Below, piece after piece: positions 15,038-23,349 of a stretch of DNA of 33,218 nt (the first letter of the stretch is position 1; every line of letters begins with the position of its first letter). Under the pieces are notes generated by a model. It did not search any database. It worked only from the letters and a program-made list of their open reading frames with translations, and was not told the origin of the DNA. This DNA is from Myxococcales bacterium (GTDB lineage Bacteria; Myxococcota; Myxococcia; Myxococcales; Anaeromyxobacteraceae). Location of the stretch: NCBI GenBank assembly GCA_021782135.1, contig JAJXVM010000003.1, positions 1 through 33,218 on the forward strand. Direction: 5' to 3'. A program made the translations under genes and the position numbers.

Positions 15038-16195
15038 ATGCACCTGCTCGATCGACGAAACACCCTGCTCGCGCTCGCCGCCCTGGCGGCCGGCGGCCTG
15101 GCCGTGGGCTGCGGCGGCAGCACCAACTCCGGCTCCGGGATGATGAGCGTCCACCTGGTGGACGCCCCCGGCGACTACCTCCACGTGGACCTCGACGTCC
15201 AGACGGTGGAGATCCACTCGAACGCCACCGGCTGGGTGACGCTCGGCCACCCGGCCAAGGTCATCGACCTGCTCTCGCTGACGGGCGGGGTGGACGAGAC
15301 CCTCGCCGACGGCGCCAGCCTCCCGGCCGGCCACTACGAGCAGATGCGGCTCGTGCTCGGCTCCGACAACACCGTGACGCTCGCCGACGGCACCGTGGAG
15401 CCGCTCAAGGTCCCCTCCGGCAGCCAGTCGGGGGTGAAGCTGCCGGTGAGCTTCGACGTCGCGGCCGGCACCACCAAGGACGTGTTCATCGACTTCGACG
15501 CCCACCGCTCGGTCTTCATCCACGAGGCCGGGAAGTCGGGGATGTACATCCTGCGGCCGGTGGTCCGCGCCTACGACCGCGTGGTGACCGGCACCATCAG
15601 CGGCCACCTCTTCGACTCCGCCACCAAGGCGCCGCTCGCCGGCGCGACCGTCACCGCGCAGGACCTCGACTCGACCGGCGCGCCCGAGGTGGCGCGCACC
15701 GTCACCACCGGGCCGGACGGCTCCTACGCGCTCGACCTCCTGCCGATCGGCACCAGCTACTACGTCGTGGCCCAGCCGGTCGTCGGGCCGGTCTCGTACC
15801 AGGCCAAGGCGAGCGCGCCCGTCGCCCTCGCCGCCTCCGCGCCGCTGTCCGCGGTGGACCTCGACCTCGACGCCGCGACCGCCACCGGCGCGGTGAGCGG
15901 CGGCGTGCTCCCGGCCGCGGGCGTGGACGACGCCGACGAGGTGGACGTCCGGGAGACGCTCGCCGCCACCCCGCTCGACGTCCTGCCGTTCGTGGTGCGC
16001 ATCACGCTGCCGACCGAGACCGCCGGCGTCGAGAGCTACGCCGTGGACGCGCTGCCCTTCGGGACCTACTCGCTGCAGCTGCTCCGCCGCACCATCGCCG
16101 CGGACGGCACCGAGAGCACCGCCGCGAGCGCGGCCGCCACCGCCACGCTCGCCACCGTCACCCCGGCGGCCACGGTGAACTTCACCCTGCCGTAG
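15038..16195 (+). CDS. DUF4382-type lipoprotein with carboxypeptidase-regulatory-like domain
   Basis: The 385-residue protein starts with a basic-hydrophobic signal and a lipobox ending LAVGC, so C25 is the likely lipidated residue after signal peptidase II cleavage. Residues about 35-185 resemble DUF4382: VHLVDAPGDYLHVDLDVQTV, then LLSLTGG, LPAGHYEQMRLVL and SVFIHEAGKSGMYILRPV. Residues about 188-265 form a beta-sandwich unit of the carboxypeptidase regulatory type (ISGHLFDSATKAPLAGATV ... GPDGSYALDLLPIGTSY). The remaining ~120 residues are alanine- and threonine-rich and repeat a beta-sandwich-like pattern. The start ATG at 15038 has AGGAGAG upstream. The function is unknown, probably envelope-attached. 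Confidence 0.85.
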   Translation: MHLLDRRNTLLALAALAAGGLAVGCGGSTNSGSGMMSVHLVDAPGDYLHVDLDVQTVEIHSNATGWVTLGHPAKVIDLLSLTGGVDETLADGASLPAGHYEQMRLVLGSDNTVTLADGTVEPLKVPSGSQSGVKLPVSFDVAAGTTKDVFIDFDAHRSVFIHEAGKSGMYILRPVVRAYDRVVTGTISGHLFDSATKAPLAGATVTAQDLDSTGAPEVARTVTTGPDGSYALDLLPIGTSYYVVAQPVVGPVSYQAKASAPVALAASAPLSAVDLDLDAATATGAVSGGVLPAAGVDDADEVDVRETLAATPLDVLPFVVRITLPTETAGVESYAVDALPFGTYSLQLLRRTIAADGTESTAASAAATATLATVTPAATVNFTLP

Positions 16196-16219
16196 CGGCC
16201 GCCGAGGGACAAAAAGGAC

Positions 16220-16260
16220 CCGGCCCCGACGGCCCGCTCGCAGCGGGCCGCCGGGGCCGG
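16220..16260. terminator. Strong bidirectional intrinsic terminator
   Basis: Arms of 18 paired bases with one A/C mismatch (CCGGCCCCG and CGGCCCGCT, then their complements) surround the loop CGC. On the minus strand the stem is followed by GTCCTTTTTG, a T-run suited to ending tetR-side transcription; on the plus strand TTCGTT follows, a weaker tail for the lipoprotein gene. It stands between two convergent genes. Confidence 0.85.
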
Positions 16261-16297
16261 TTCGTTCCCGGGCCCGGAGGGTGGGGCCCGGAAAGCT

Positions 16298-16921
16298 TCA
16301 GGCGCGGTAGGCGCGCAGGAACACGTCCACCGCCCCGCGCACCGTCTGGCGGATCTGCTCGTCGGAGGGCTCCGGCACGACCCCGAGCTCGACCTGGAAG
16401 TAGAGCTCGCCGCGGCACAGGGCGAAGAAGTGCCCGGCGGCGGAGGAGAGGTCGTCGATGCCCAGCGCCCCCGCGTCCGCCCAGCGCCGCAGGAAGTCGG
16501 CGAAGCTCGTGCGCATGCTGCAGGCGCCGTCCTCCCAGAGCGCCTGCCCCAGCTCCGGGAAGCGCGAGGCCTCTCCGACGATCACCCGGCGCAGGGCGAT
16601 GGCCGGCCGGGAGAGCACGTAGCGCATGGCCGTCTCCCCGATCTGCAGCAGGTCGCGCTCGAGGTCGCCGCTCGAGGCCTGGAGGAGCTTCAGCACGTCC
16701 TCGCGCATGCTGGCCGACTGCGCGGAGGCGCAGGCCACGAAGAGCGCCTTCTTGTCCTGGAAGTGGCTGTAGATGGTGGCCTTCGAGACCCCGGCGCGGG
16801 AGGCCACCACGTCGAGGCAGGCGCGCTCGTAGCCGGCCTCCAGGAACAGGGCCTGGGCCCCTTCCAGGATCTGCTGCTGCTTCGCGCGTGAGAGCGCCGC
16901 GCGCCCGCTGGTTTCCGCCAT
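16298..16921 (-). CDS. TetR/AcrR-family repressor of the efflux operon
   Basis: The 207-residue regulator has the N-terminal TetR DNA-binding domain: AKQQQILEGAQALFLEAGYE, then DVVASRAGVSKATIYSHFQDKKALF at about 37-61 with the recognition helix around SKATIYSHF. The C-terminal half, GETAMRYVLSRPAIALRRVIVGEA ... FFALCRGELYF, resembles AcrR-type ligand domains. The start ATG at 16921 is preferred; a GTG at 16945 lies inside the predicted -10 box. It diverges from tolC, and two dyad operators lie between them, so it very likely represses the pump genes and itself, and is released by a pump substrate. The ligand is unknown. Confidence 0.92.
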   Translation of the reverse strand: MAETSGRAALSRAKQQQILEGAQALFLEAGYERACLDVVASRAGVSKATIYSHFQDKKALFVACASAQSASMREDVLKLLQASSGDLERDLLQIGETAMRYVLSRPAIALRRVIVGEASRFPELGQALWEDGACSMRTSFADFLRRWADAGALGIDDLSSAAGHFFALCRGELYFQVELGVVPEPSDEQIRQTVRGAVDVFLRAYRA

Positions 16922-16944
16922 GCCTGGTTTTTCCCCTATGGACA

Positions 16945-16976
16945 CCTATACTGAACCGTTCAGTCTTGACCGTCAA
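16945..16976 (-). promoter_or_regulatory. Candidate tetR promoter
   Basis: TTGACG (16976-16971) and TATAGG (16950-16945) lie 20 bp apart, longer than ideal. The -35 boxes for both directions share the 13-bp palindrome CTTGACCGTCAAG (16965-16977). The -10 touches operator 1, consistent with autoregulation. Confidence 0.35.
16950..16964. promoter_or_regulatory. TetR operator 1
   Basis: ACTGAACCGTTCAGT is a perfect 6-bp inverted repeat around CCG. It directly abuts the -35 box of the tolC promoter on one side and the tetR -10 on the other, the position expected for a shared operator. Confidence 0.8.
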
Positions 16977-16994
16977 GGACGCAAGGTCTAGAAA
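16966..16994 (+). promoter_or_regulatory. Sigma-70 promoter of the tolC-MFP-RND operon
   Basis: TTGACC (16966-16971) and TAGAAA (16989-16994) are separated by the optimal 17 bp. Predicted initiation is near 17001, inside operator 2, so bound repressor would block it. Confidence 0.75.
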
Positions 16995-16995
16995 G

Positions 16996-17010
16996 ACTGA
17001 ACCGTATAGT
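16996..17010. promoter_or_regulatory. TetR operator 2
   Basis: ACTGAACCGTATAGT shares its left ten bases (ACTGAACCGT) with operator 1 and has an imperfect right arm. Its centre lies 46 bp from that of operator 1, and it overlaps the predicted transcription start. The flanks AAGACTGAAC here and GTTCAGTCTT beside operator 1 also make one larger inverted repeat around the promoter. Confidence 0.7.
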
Positions 17011-17070
17011 TTCGATTTCTCGGGGACGCCCCGCGCTGTTCCGCGCCCCCCTATGGAGAGCGAAGACCGA

Positions 17071-18351
17071 ATGATTTCGCGTTGCTTGACCCTGCCCGCC
17101 CTGGCCGCCGCCGCCGCCCTCTGGCCCGCGGCCCCGGCGCGAGCGCTGCAGCCGCTCGACACCTTCCTGCGGGGAGCCCGCACCTTCTCCCCCGACAATC
17201 GCGAGGCGCGCGCCAACACCCAGCTCTCGCGGGCCCAGTCCACGGCCGCGGTGAGCCGGCTCCTGCCGGGGCTGTCCGCCAACGGCAGCTACACCGCCAA
17301 CCAGTACGAGGAAGTGCTGCCGCTCGGGAACGGCCAGTCGGCCGTGCTCCAGCCGAAGGACCTGTGGCAGGGGACCGCCGTCCTGACCGTGCCGCTCGCC
17401 GACCTCGGCAACTTCGTTCGGGCGCGGGCCGCCCGGACCGCGGAGCGCTCGGCCGCGCTCTCGCAGGAGGACGTGGCGCTCCGGGACGAGTCGCTGACCG
17501 CGCAGCGCTACTACCAGGTGCTCGCGGATCGCGGCCTGGTCGAGTCCTCCGAGCGCGCCCTCGAGGTCGCCCGCGTGAACCTCGCGCTCAGCCAGCACCA
17601 GCGCGAGGCCGGGGCGGCGGCCGGCCTCGACGTGGACCGGGCGCAGGCCGAGGTGGAGCGCCAGGTGCAGCAGCTCGCGGGGGCGCGGCTCGGGCTCGAG
17701 GTGGACGCGCGCGCGCTCGCCTCCCTCACCGGCGTCGACCCCCAGCTCGAGGGCCCGGTGGCGCTCGCGGACGACCTCCACGAGGAGCCGCCGGTCGAGA
17801 GCTTCGTGCCCTCCGACGCCGAGCTCCCCTCGCTCGCGGCCGCCATCGAGGCCCGGCGGTCGCAGGAGCAGACCGCCAGCGCCCAGCGGCTGTCGCTCCT
17901 GCCCACGCTCTCGGGCAGCTTGAGCGAGTACGCCACCACGGCGCCCGGCATCCCCGAGCCGGCCTGGCAGGCGGTGCTCGGGCTGCGCTGGAGCTTCGAC
18001 GGGACGAACCTCGCGGCCATCCGCGCCGAGGACGCCCGGCTCGACGCGGCGGCGGCGCGCGAGGTGCGCGCCCGGCTCGCCGCCCACGACGCCATCCACG
18101 ACGCCTGGCACACGGTGCGGACGGACATCGCCCGCAGCCGCTCCGCCCGCGCCCAGCTCCAGGTGAGCCAGCGCGCCGCGGACCTGGCCCGCGACCGCTA
18201 CCGCGTGGGCGCCTCGGCGCAGCTCGACCTGCTGCAGGCGCAGCGCGACGCCTTCGCCGCCGACGTGAACCGGATCCAGGCCGACGCCGACCTCGCCAAC
18301 GCGCGCGCGCAGCTCCGCCTCGCGGCCGGCCGCTCGCTCCTCCCCAACTGA
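17071..18351 (+). CDS. TolC-like outer-membrane efflux protein
   Basis: The 426-residue protein has a signal peptide (MISRCLTLPALAAAAALWP, probable cleavage after APARA at residue 25). Two outer-membrane-efflux repeats follow, each with long alanine- and arginine-rich helices (SQEDVALRDESLTAQRYYQVL; RSARAQLQVSQRAADLARDRYRVGAS). YRVGASAQLDLLQAQRDAFAAD is the family hallmark near the end of the second repeat. It should form the trimeric outer-membrane duct for the RND pump encoded downstream. ATG 17071 gives the cleanest signal; ATG 17053, six residues upstream in frame, is an alternative. It is the first gene of the operon, which is less common than the pump-first order. Confidence 0.9.
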   Translation: MISRCLTLPALAAAAALWPAAPARALQPLDTFLRGARTFSPDNREARANTQLSRAQSTAAVSRLLPGLSANGSYTANQYEEVLPLGNGQSAVLQPKDLWQGTAVLTVPLADLGNFVRARAARTAERSAALSQEDVALRDESLTAQRYYQVLADRGLVESSERALEVARVNLALSQHQREAGAAAGLDVDRAQAEVERQVQQLAGARLGLEVDARALASLTGVDPQLEGPVALADDLHEEPPVESFVPSDAELPSLAAAIEARRSQEQTASAQRLSLLPTLSGSLSEYATTAPGIPEPAWQAVLGLRWSFDGTNLAAIRAEDARLDAAAAREVRARLAAHDAIHDAWHTVRTDIARSRSARAQLQVSQRAADLARDRYRVGASAQLDLLQAQRDAFAADVNRIQADADLANARAQLRLAAGRSLLPN

Positions 18352-18370
18352 CGAAGAAGAAGAGGACGCC

Positions 18371-19600
18371 ATGTTCCAGCGCTTCAGCCCCACCACCCTC
18401 TTCGCCGCCCTCGCCGGCCTGGCCCTCCTCGTCTCCGGCTGCGCCAGGCCGGCCGCCGCGAAGGCGCCCCCGCCGCCCGCGGTGACGGTCACCCCGGTGG
18501 TCCGCAAGGACCTCCCGGTCTACGTCGAGGCGGTCGCCACGGTCGACGGATGGGCCAACGTGGACATCCGGGCCCGGGTCCGCGGCTTCCTCGAGAAGCA
18601 GCACTACCAGGACGGCGCGACCGTGCGGGAGGGGCAGCTCCTCTTCACGGTGGAGCGGAGCGAGTACGAGGCGGCGGCGGCGAACGCCCGGGCCGCGCTC
18701 TCCCGCGCGCTCGCCGCCCAGGCGCACAACAAGTCCCAGCTCGAGCGCCGCCGCGCCCTCGCCAAGGTGGACGGGCTGAGCCAGCAGGAGCTCGAGGACG
18801 CCGAGGCCCAGGCCCGCGACGCCGACGGACAGGTGGAGGCGGCGCGCGCCCAGCTCAAGCAGGCCGAGCTGAACCTCTCCTACACCACCATCCGCGCCCC
18901 GCTCTCGGGCGTGGCCGGGCTGGCGCAGGTCCGGCCGGGCAACCTGGTGGGCCAGGACGGCCCCACCCTGCTCACCACCGTGTCGCAGGTGGACCCGGTG
19001 CGCGTCACCTTCCCGCTCTCGGAGATCGACTACGTGCGCGCCCCCGACCGGCTGAAGAGGCTCGCCGGCCGCGACCTCGCCTGGGCGCGGCGGCAGTTCC
19101 CCCGGCTCGATCGCGGCGCCGCCGCCGAGGGCGGCGACCCGGGCGTGCGGCTCGTGCTCTCGGACGGGAGCGTCTACGCGCACCCCGGCGTGGTCGTCGC
19201 CGCCAACCGGCAGGTGGACGCGACCAGCGGCACCATCCAGCTCGAGGCGCTCTTCCCTAACCCCGACCACGCGCTGCGGCCGGGCCAGTACGGCCGGGTG
19301 CGGCTGCGCCAGGAGGGGGCCGGCGCGAACGCGCTGGCGGTCCCGGAGAAGTCGCTGGTCCAGGTGCAGGGCACCTACTCGCTGGCGGTGGTCGGTCCCG
19401 ACTCCAAGGTCCAGCTCCGCCCGGTCAAGGTGGGCCCCAGCGTCGGCGCGCTGCGCATCGTCCAGTCGGGCGTGAGCGAGGGCGAGCGGGTGGTGGTCGA
19501 GGGGCTGCAGGCCGCGCGCGACGGCGCCACGGTGACGGCGAAGGAGGCGGTGACCACCGCCTCGAACGACCCGGCGCCCGCCGCCGGCCAGGGCCGCTGA
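18371..19600 (+). CDS. RND efflux periplasmic adaptor (membrane fusion protein)
   Basis: The 409-residue lipoprotein has a lipobox LLVSGC with C24. A lipoyl/barrel-sandwich half-motif follows (VDIRARVRGFLEKQHYQDGATVREGQLLF), then a helical hairpin (about residues 97-172) and the second lipoyl half NLSYTTIRAPLSGVAGLAQVRPGNLV. The beta-barrel and membrane-proximal parts include ANRQVDATSGTIQLEALFPNPDHALRPGQY and VPEKSLVQVQGTYSLAVV. This is the AcrA/MexA layout of HAE-1 systems, bridging the inner-membrane pump and TolC. It begins 19 bp after tolC with AGAGGA upstream of the ATG. Confidence 0.94.
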   Translation: MFQRFSPTTLFAALAGLALLVSGCARPAAAKAPPPPAVTVTPVVRKDLPVYVEAVATVDGWANVDIRARVRGFLEKQHYQDGATVREGQLLFTVERSEYEAAAANARAALSRALAAQAHNKSQLERRRALAKVDGLSQQELEDAEAQARDADGQVEAARAQLKQAELNLSYTTIRAPLSGVAGLAQVRPGNLVGQDGPTLLTTVSQVDPVRVTFPLSEIDYVRAPDRLKRLAGRDLAWARRQFPRLDRGAAAEGGDPGVRLVLSDGSVYAHPGVVVAANRQVDATSGTIQLEALFPNPDHALRPGQYGRVRLRQEGAGANALAVPEKSLVQVQGTYSLAVVGPDSKVQLRPVKVGPSVGALRIVQSGVSEGERVVVEGLQAARDGATVTAKEAVTTASNDPAPAAGQGR

Positions 19601-19615
19601 GCGAGGGGAGCGTCC

Positions 19616-22600
19616 ATGTCCAACTTCTTCATCCGCCGGCCCATCGTGGCGATCGTGATCGCCATCGTGACCGTGCTGCTCGGCGCCGTCTCCCTCGCCG
19701 GGCTCCCCATCTCGCAGTTCCCGCAGATCCTCCCGCCGCAGATCAACCTCACCACCAACTACACCGGCGCCGACGCGCTCACGGTGGAGCAGGCGGTGGC
19801 GACGCCCATCGAGCAGCAGATGAACGGCGTCGATCAGTCGCTCTACATCAAGTCGACGAACGCCAACGACGGCTCGATGACCCAGCAGGTCACGTTCGAC
19901 GTCGGCACCGACATCGACATCGACAACGTCCTCGTCCAGAACCGCTTCTCCCAGGCGCAGCCGTTCCTGCCCCAGGACGTGAAGAACCTCGGCGTCACCA
20001 TCAAGAAGTCGCTCAACTTCCCGCTGATGGTGATCGCGCTCTACTCGCCCGACGATCGCTACGACGCCAAGTTCCTCGGCAACTACGGCGTCATCAACAT
20101 CAACGACGCCCTGCTGCGCATCAAGGGCGTGGGCGACATCAAGAACCTGGGCGGCGGCGACTACGCCATGCGCGTCTGGCTCAAGCCCGACGTGCTGGCC
20201 CGGCTCGGGCTCAACGTCTCGGACGTCCAGAACGCCATCCGCGCCCAGAACGTGGTGAACCCGGCGGGCCAGGTGGGCGGCGAGCCCTCCGCGGCCGGCC
20301 AGCAGTTCTCCTACACCGTCCGCGCCCAGGGGCGGCTCTCCACCCCCGAGGAGTTCGGCGACATCCTGGTGCGGCAGAACCCGGACGGCTCGAGCGTGCG
20401 CGTGCGCGACGTGGCGCGGGTGGAGCTCGGCAGCGCCAACTACATGCAGGCCGGGCGCATCAACGGGAAGCAGGCCGGCATCGTGGCCATCTTCCAGTCC
20501 CCCGGCTCGAACGCCCTGGACGTGGCGGCGAGCGTGCGCGCCACCATGGCGGACCTGTCGAAGCAGTTCCCGCCCGGGATGAAGTACGACATCTCGCTCG
20601 ACACCACCGCGCCGGTGAAGGCCGGCATCCACGAGATCCTGGTGACCCTCTTCGAGGCCATCCTGCTGGTGGTGCTGGTGGTCTTCGTCTTCCTGCAGAG
20701 CTGGCGCGCGACCCTCATCCCGCTGCTCACCGTGCCGGTGTCGCTCATCGGCGCCTTCGCGTTCTTCCCGCTCCTCGGCTTCTCGGTCAACACCCTCTCG
20801 CTCTTCGGCCTGGTGCTCGCCATCGGCCTGGTGGTGGACGACGCCATCGTGGTGGTGGAGGCGGTGGAGCACCACATCGAGCGCGGCCTCCCGCCGCGCG
20901 AGGCGACCAAGAAGGCCATGAGCGAGGTCTCGGGCCCGGTGATCGGCATCGCCCTCATCCTGGCGGCGGTCTTCGTGCCGGTGGCCTTCATGAGCGGCAT
21001 CACCGGCCGGCTCTACCAGCAGTTCGCCCTCACCATCGCGGTGTCGGTGCTCATCTCGGCCTTCAACGCCCTCACCCTCAGCCCGGCGCTGGCGGCCATC
21101 CTGCTCCGGCCCCGCAGCCACTCCCCCCACGGCCTGGTCGGGCGGCTGGGCGGCGCCTTCAACCGCTGGTTCGAGCGGGTGACCCACGGCTACGTGAGCA
21201 TCAACCGCCGGCTCATCCGCAAGATCGCCATCCCCCTGCTGCTCCTCGCCGGCGTGGCCGGCCTCTCGGCGGCGCTCGGCCACGAGCTCCCGGCCGGCTT
21301 CCTGCCGCAGGAGGACAACGGCTACGCGGTGGCGGTGGTGCAGCTCCCCGACGCCGCCTCGCTGCAGCGCACGCAGGAGGTGTTCCGGCAGGTGGACGAC
21401 ATCCTGTCGAAGGTCCCGGGGGTGAAGTTCCGCACCACCATCGCCGGCTACAGCGCCGTCTCCGGCGCGAGCGCCACCTACCTCGGCACCGCCTTCCTCA
21501 ACCTCGCGCCCTGGGAGGAGCGCGCCTCCCCCGACCTCGAGGCGGGCGCCATCGTGCGGCGCGCCAACGCCGCCCTCTCGAAGATCCAGGGCGCGCGCGC
21601 GATCGTCATCGCGCCCCCGGCCATCCCCGGCATCAGCGCCGCCGGCGGCTTCAGCATGATGCTGCAGGACAAGACCGGCGGGTCGGTGGAGTTCCTGGCG
21701 GAGAACGTGAAGAACTTCCTGGCCGAGGCGCGCAAGCGCCCCGAGCTGGCGAACGTCATGCCCAACTTCTCGCCCTCGGTGCCGCAGGTGTTCGCCGAGG
21801 TGGACAAGGAGAAGGCCATGAAGCAGGGCGTGCCCATCGCCGACGTCTACGCGGCGCTGCAGGCCTTCCTGGGCGGCTCCTACGTGAACGACTTCACCCG
21901 CTTCGGGCGCCAGTGGCGCGTCTACGTGCAGGCCGAGCCGGAGTACCGGCGCAAGGCCGAGGATCTGCGCTCCTTCTACGTCCGCGCCGGCAACGGCCAG
22001 ATGGTGCCGCTCTCCTCCTTCGTGACCGTGCGCGAGACCTCCGGCCCCGAGTACACGGTGCGCTTCAACCTCTTCCGCTCGGCCGAGATCATCGGCGCCC
22101 CGGCGCCCGGCTACAGCTCGGGCCAGGCGCTCGACGCCCTCGAGGACGTGGCCGCGAAGACCCTGGCCCCCGGCATGGGCTACGCCTGGAACTCGCTCTC
22201 CTACCAGGAGAAGACCGCGGCCGGCGGCACCGCCAAGGTGCTCGGGCTCTCGCTGGTGTTCGTGTTCCTCATCCTGGCGGCGCTCTACGAGAGCTGGTCG
22301 CTCCCGTTCAGCGTCCTCCTCAGCACCCCCATCGCCGTGCTCGGCGCCTACCTCGGCATCCTCTCCCGCCACTTCGACAACAACGTCTACGCCCAGATCG
22401 GCCTGGTGATGCTGGTCGGGCTCACCGCCAAGAACGCCATCCTCATCGTCGAGTTCGCCAAGGCGGAGCTCGAGAAGGGGCGGCCGCTGGTGCAGGCGGC
22501 GCTCGAGGGGGCGAAGCTCAGGCTCCGCCCCATCCTCATGACCTCCTTCGCCTTCATCTTCGGCTGCATCCCGCTCTGGGTGGCCGACGGCGCCGGCGCG

Positions 22601-22789
22601 GCCGCGCGGCAGGTGATGGGGACGGTGGTGGTCTCGGGCATGCTGGCGGCGACGCTGTTCGGCGTCTTCTTCATCCCCTCGCTCTTCGTCTTCGTGGAGC
22701 GGCTCGCCGGCGGCCACCACCGGCCCGCGCCGGCCGCGGCCGGCAACGACGTGGCGCCCGAGCGGGAGGACGCGGAGCGCGCCTCGTGA
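19616..22789 (+). CDS. HAE-1 family RND multidrug efflux transporter
   Basis: The 1057-residue inner-membrane pump is of full AcrB length. It starts MSNFFIRRPIVAIVIAIV and has two large periplasmic loops and two six-helix sets. The proton relay is intact: D408 and D409 in GLVVDDAIVVVEAVE, and K939 in TAKNAILIVEFAKAELEKG. LPISQFPQILPPQI (about 30-43) and NMMNAL-equivalent regions are typical. It exports hydrophobic or amphiphilic drugs by rotating trimer action. A Shine-Dalgarno sequence GAGGGGAG lies in the 15-bp gap after the adaptor gene. The end overlaps the UspA start (GTGA). Confidence 0.96.
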   Translation: MSNFFIRRPIVAIVIAIVTVLLGAVSLAGLPISQFPQILPPQINLTTNYTGADALTVEQAVATPIEQQMNGVDQSLYIKSTNANDGSMTQQVTFDVGTDIDIDNVLVQNRFSQAQPFLPQDVKNLGVTIKKSLNFPLMVIALYSPDDRYDAKFLGNYGVININDALLRIKGVGDIKNLGGGDYAMRVWLKPDVLARLGLNVSDVQNAIRAQNVVNPAGQVGGEPSAAGQQFSYTVRAQGRLSTPEEFGDILVRQNPDGSSVRVRDVARVELGSANYMQAGRINGKQAGIVAIFQSPGSNALDVAASVRATMADLSKQFPPGMKYDISLDTTAPVKAGIHEILVTLFEAILLVVLVVFVFLQSWRATLIPLLTVPVSLIGAFAFFPLLGFSVNTLSLFGLVLAIGLVVDDAIVVVEAVEHHIERGLPPREATKKAMSEVSGPVIGIALILAAVFVPVAFMSGITGRLYQQFALTIAVSVLISAFNALTLSPALAAILLRPRSHSPHGLVGRLGGAFNRWFERVTHGYVSINRRLIRKIAIPLLLLAGVAGLSAALGHELPAGFLPQEDNGYAVAVVQLPDAASLQRTQEVFRQVDDILSKVPGVKFRTTIAGYSAVSGASATYLGTAFLNLAPWEERASPDLEAGAIVRRANAALSKIQGARAIVIAPPAIPGISAAGGFSMMLQDKTGGSVEFLAENVKNFLAEARKRPELANVMPNFSPSVPQVFAEVDKEKAMKQGVPIADVYAALQAFLGGSYVNDFTRFGRQWRVYVQAEPEYRRKAEDLRSFYVRAGNGQMVPLSSFVTVRETSGPEYTVRFNLFRSAEIIGAPAPGYSSGQALDALEDVAAKTLAPGMGYAWNSLSYQEKTAAGGTAKVLGLSLVFVFLILAALYESWSLPFSVLLSTPIAVLGAYLGILSRHFDNNVYAQIGLVMLVGLTAKNAILIVEFAKAELEKGRPLVQAALEGAKLRLRPILMTSFAFIFGCIPLWVADGAGAAARQVMGTVVVSGMLAATLFGVFFIPSLFVFVERLAGGHHRPAPAAAGNDVAPEREDAERAS

Positions 22790-23244
22790 GCGGGCCGGGG
22801 CGGATCCTGGTCGCGACCGACCTCTCGCCCTCCGCGGCGCCGGCCTTCGAGCAGGCCCTCGCGCTGGCGCGCGGCTTCGAGGCGAAGCTCCTCGTGGCCC
22901 ACGCCTACCAGGACCACCACCTCCCCCGCGCGGGCTTCGCCACCCCGGAGAGCTGGGAGGAGTGGGACCGCGGCTACCGCGAGGAGGCCCGGCGCGCCCT
23001 CGCGCCCCTGGTCCAGCGGGCCTGGGAAGAGGGGCTCGAGGCCGAGGCGGTCCTGCTCACCGGCTTCCCCGACGAGGCGATCGTCGAGGCGGCGCGCCGC
23101 CTCGAGGCCGACCTGGTGGTCGTCGGCACCCACGGCCGGCGCGGCGCGGCCCACTTCCTGCTCGGCAGCGTGGCGGCGCGGGTGGTCGCGACCGCGCCGT
23201 GCCCGGTGCTGGTCGCGCGCCCGGCCGCGCCGCCGGCCGCCTGA
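22786..23244 (+). CDS. Universal stress protein (UspA), ATP-binding type
   Basis: The 152-residue single Usp domain starts RILVATDLS with D12 and has the ATP loop G-2x-G-9x-GS (G114, G117, G127-S128), followed by APCPVLVARP. It therefore probably binds ATP, unlike the non-binding E. coli UspA. It starts at GTG 22786 overlapping the pump stop, so it is coupled to the efflux operon and should share its TetR control. Why a stress protein is produced with the pump is unknown. Confidence 0.93.
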   Translation: MSGPGRILVATDLSPSAAPAFEQALALARGFEAKLLVAHAYQDHHLPRAGFATPESWEEWDRGYREEARRALAPLVQRAWEEGLEAEAVLLTGFPDEAIVEAARRLEADLVVVGTHGRRGAAHFLLGSVAARVVATAPCPVLVARPAAPPAA

Positions 23245-23349
23245 GTCGGACCGTTCCGGCCGACCGCCGGCCGCGCGGACGAGGCCGGCGCTCCGCCCGC
23301 CGAGAGCCGCCCTTGCAACTTTGCGCCGCCTCTGGAATGACGGGCGCGC

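Noticed and set aside
16922-16945. GTG start at 16945 for the TetR gene
   Set aside because: It would overlap the predicted -10 box and precede the expected transcript start; ATG 16921 fits better.
17726-22720. Very long minus-strand open frame (over 1600 codons) opposite the RND pump
   Set aside because: Composition is dominated by His, Gly, Glu and Arg with no domain. It is the expected antisense shadow of GC-rich third codon positions over tolC, the adaptor and the pump.
23245-23349. Promoter with TTGCAA about 40 bp before the GT87-like gene
   Set aside because: No acceptable -10 box at the right distance; too weak to list.
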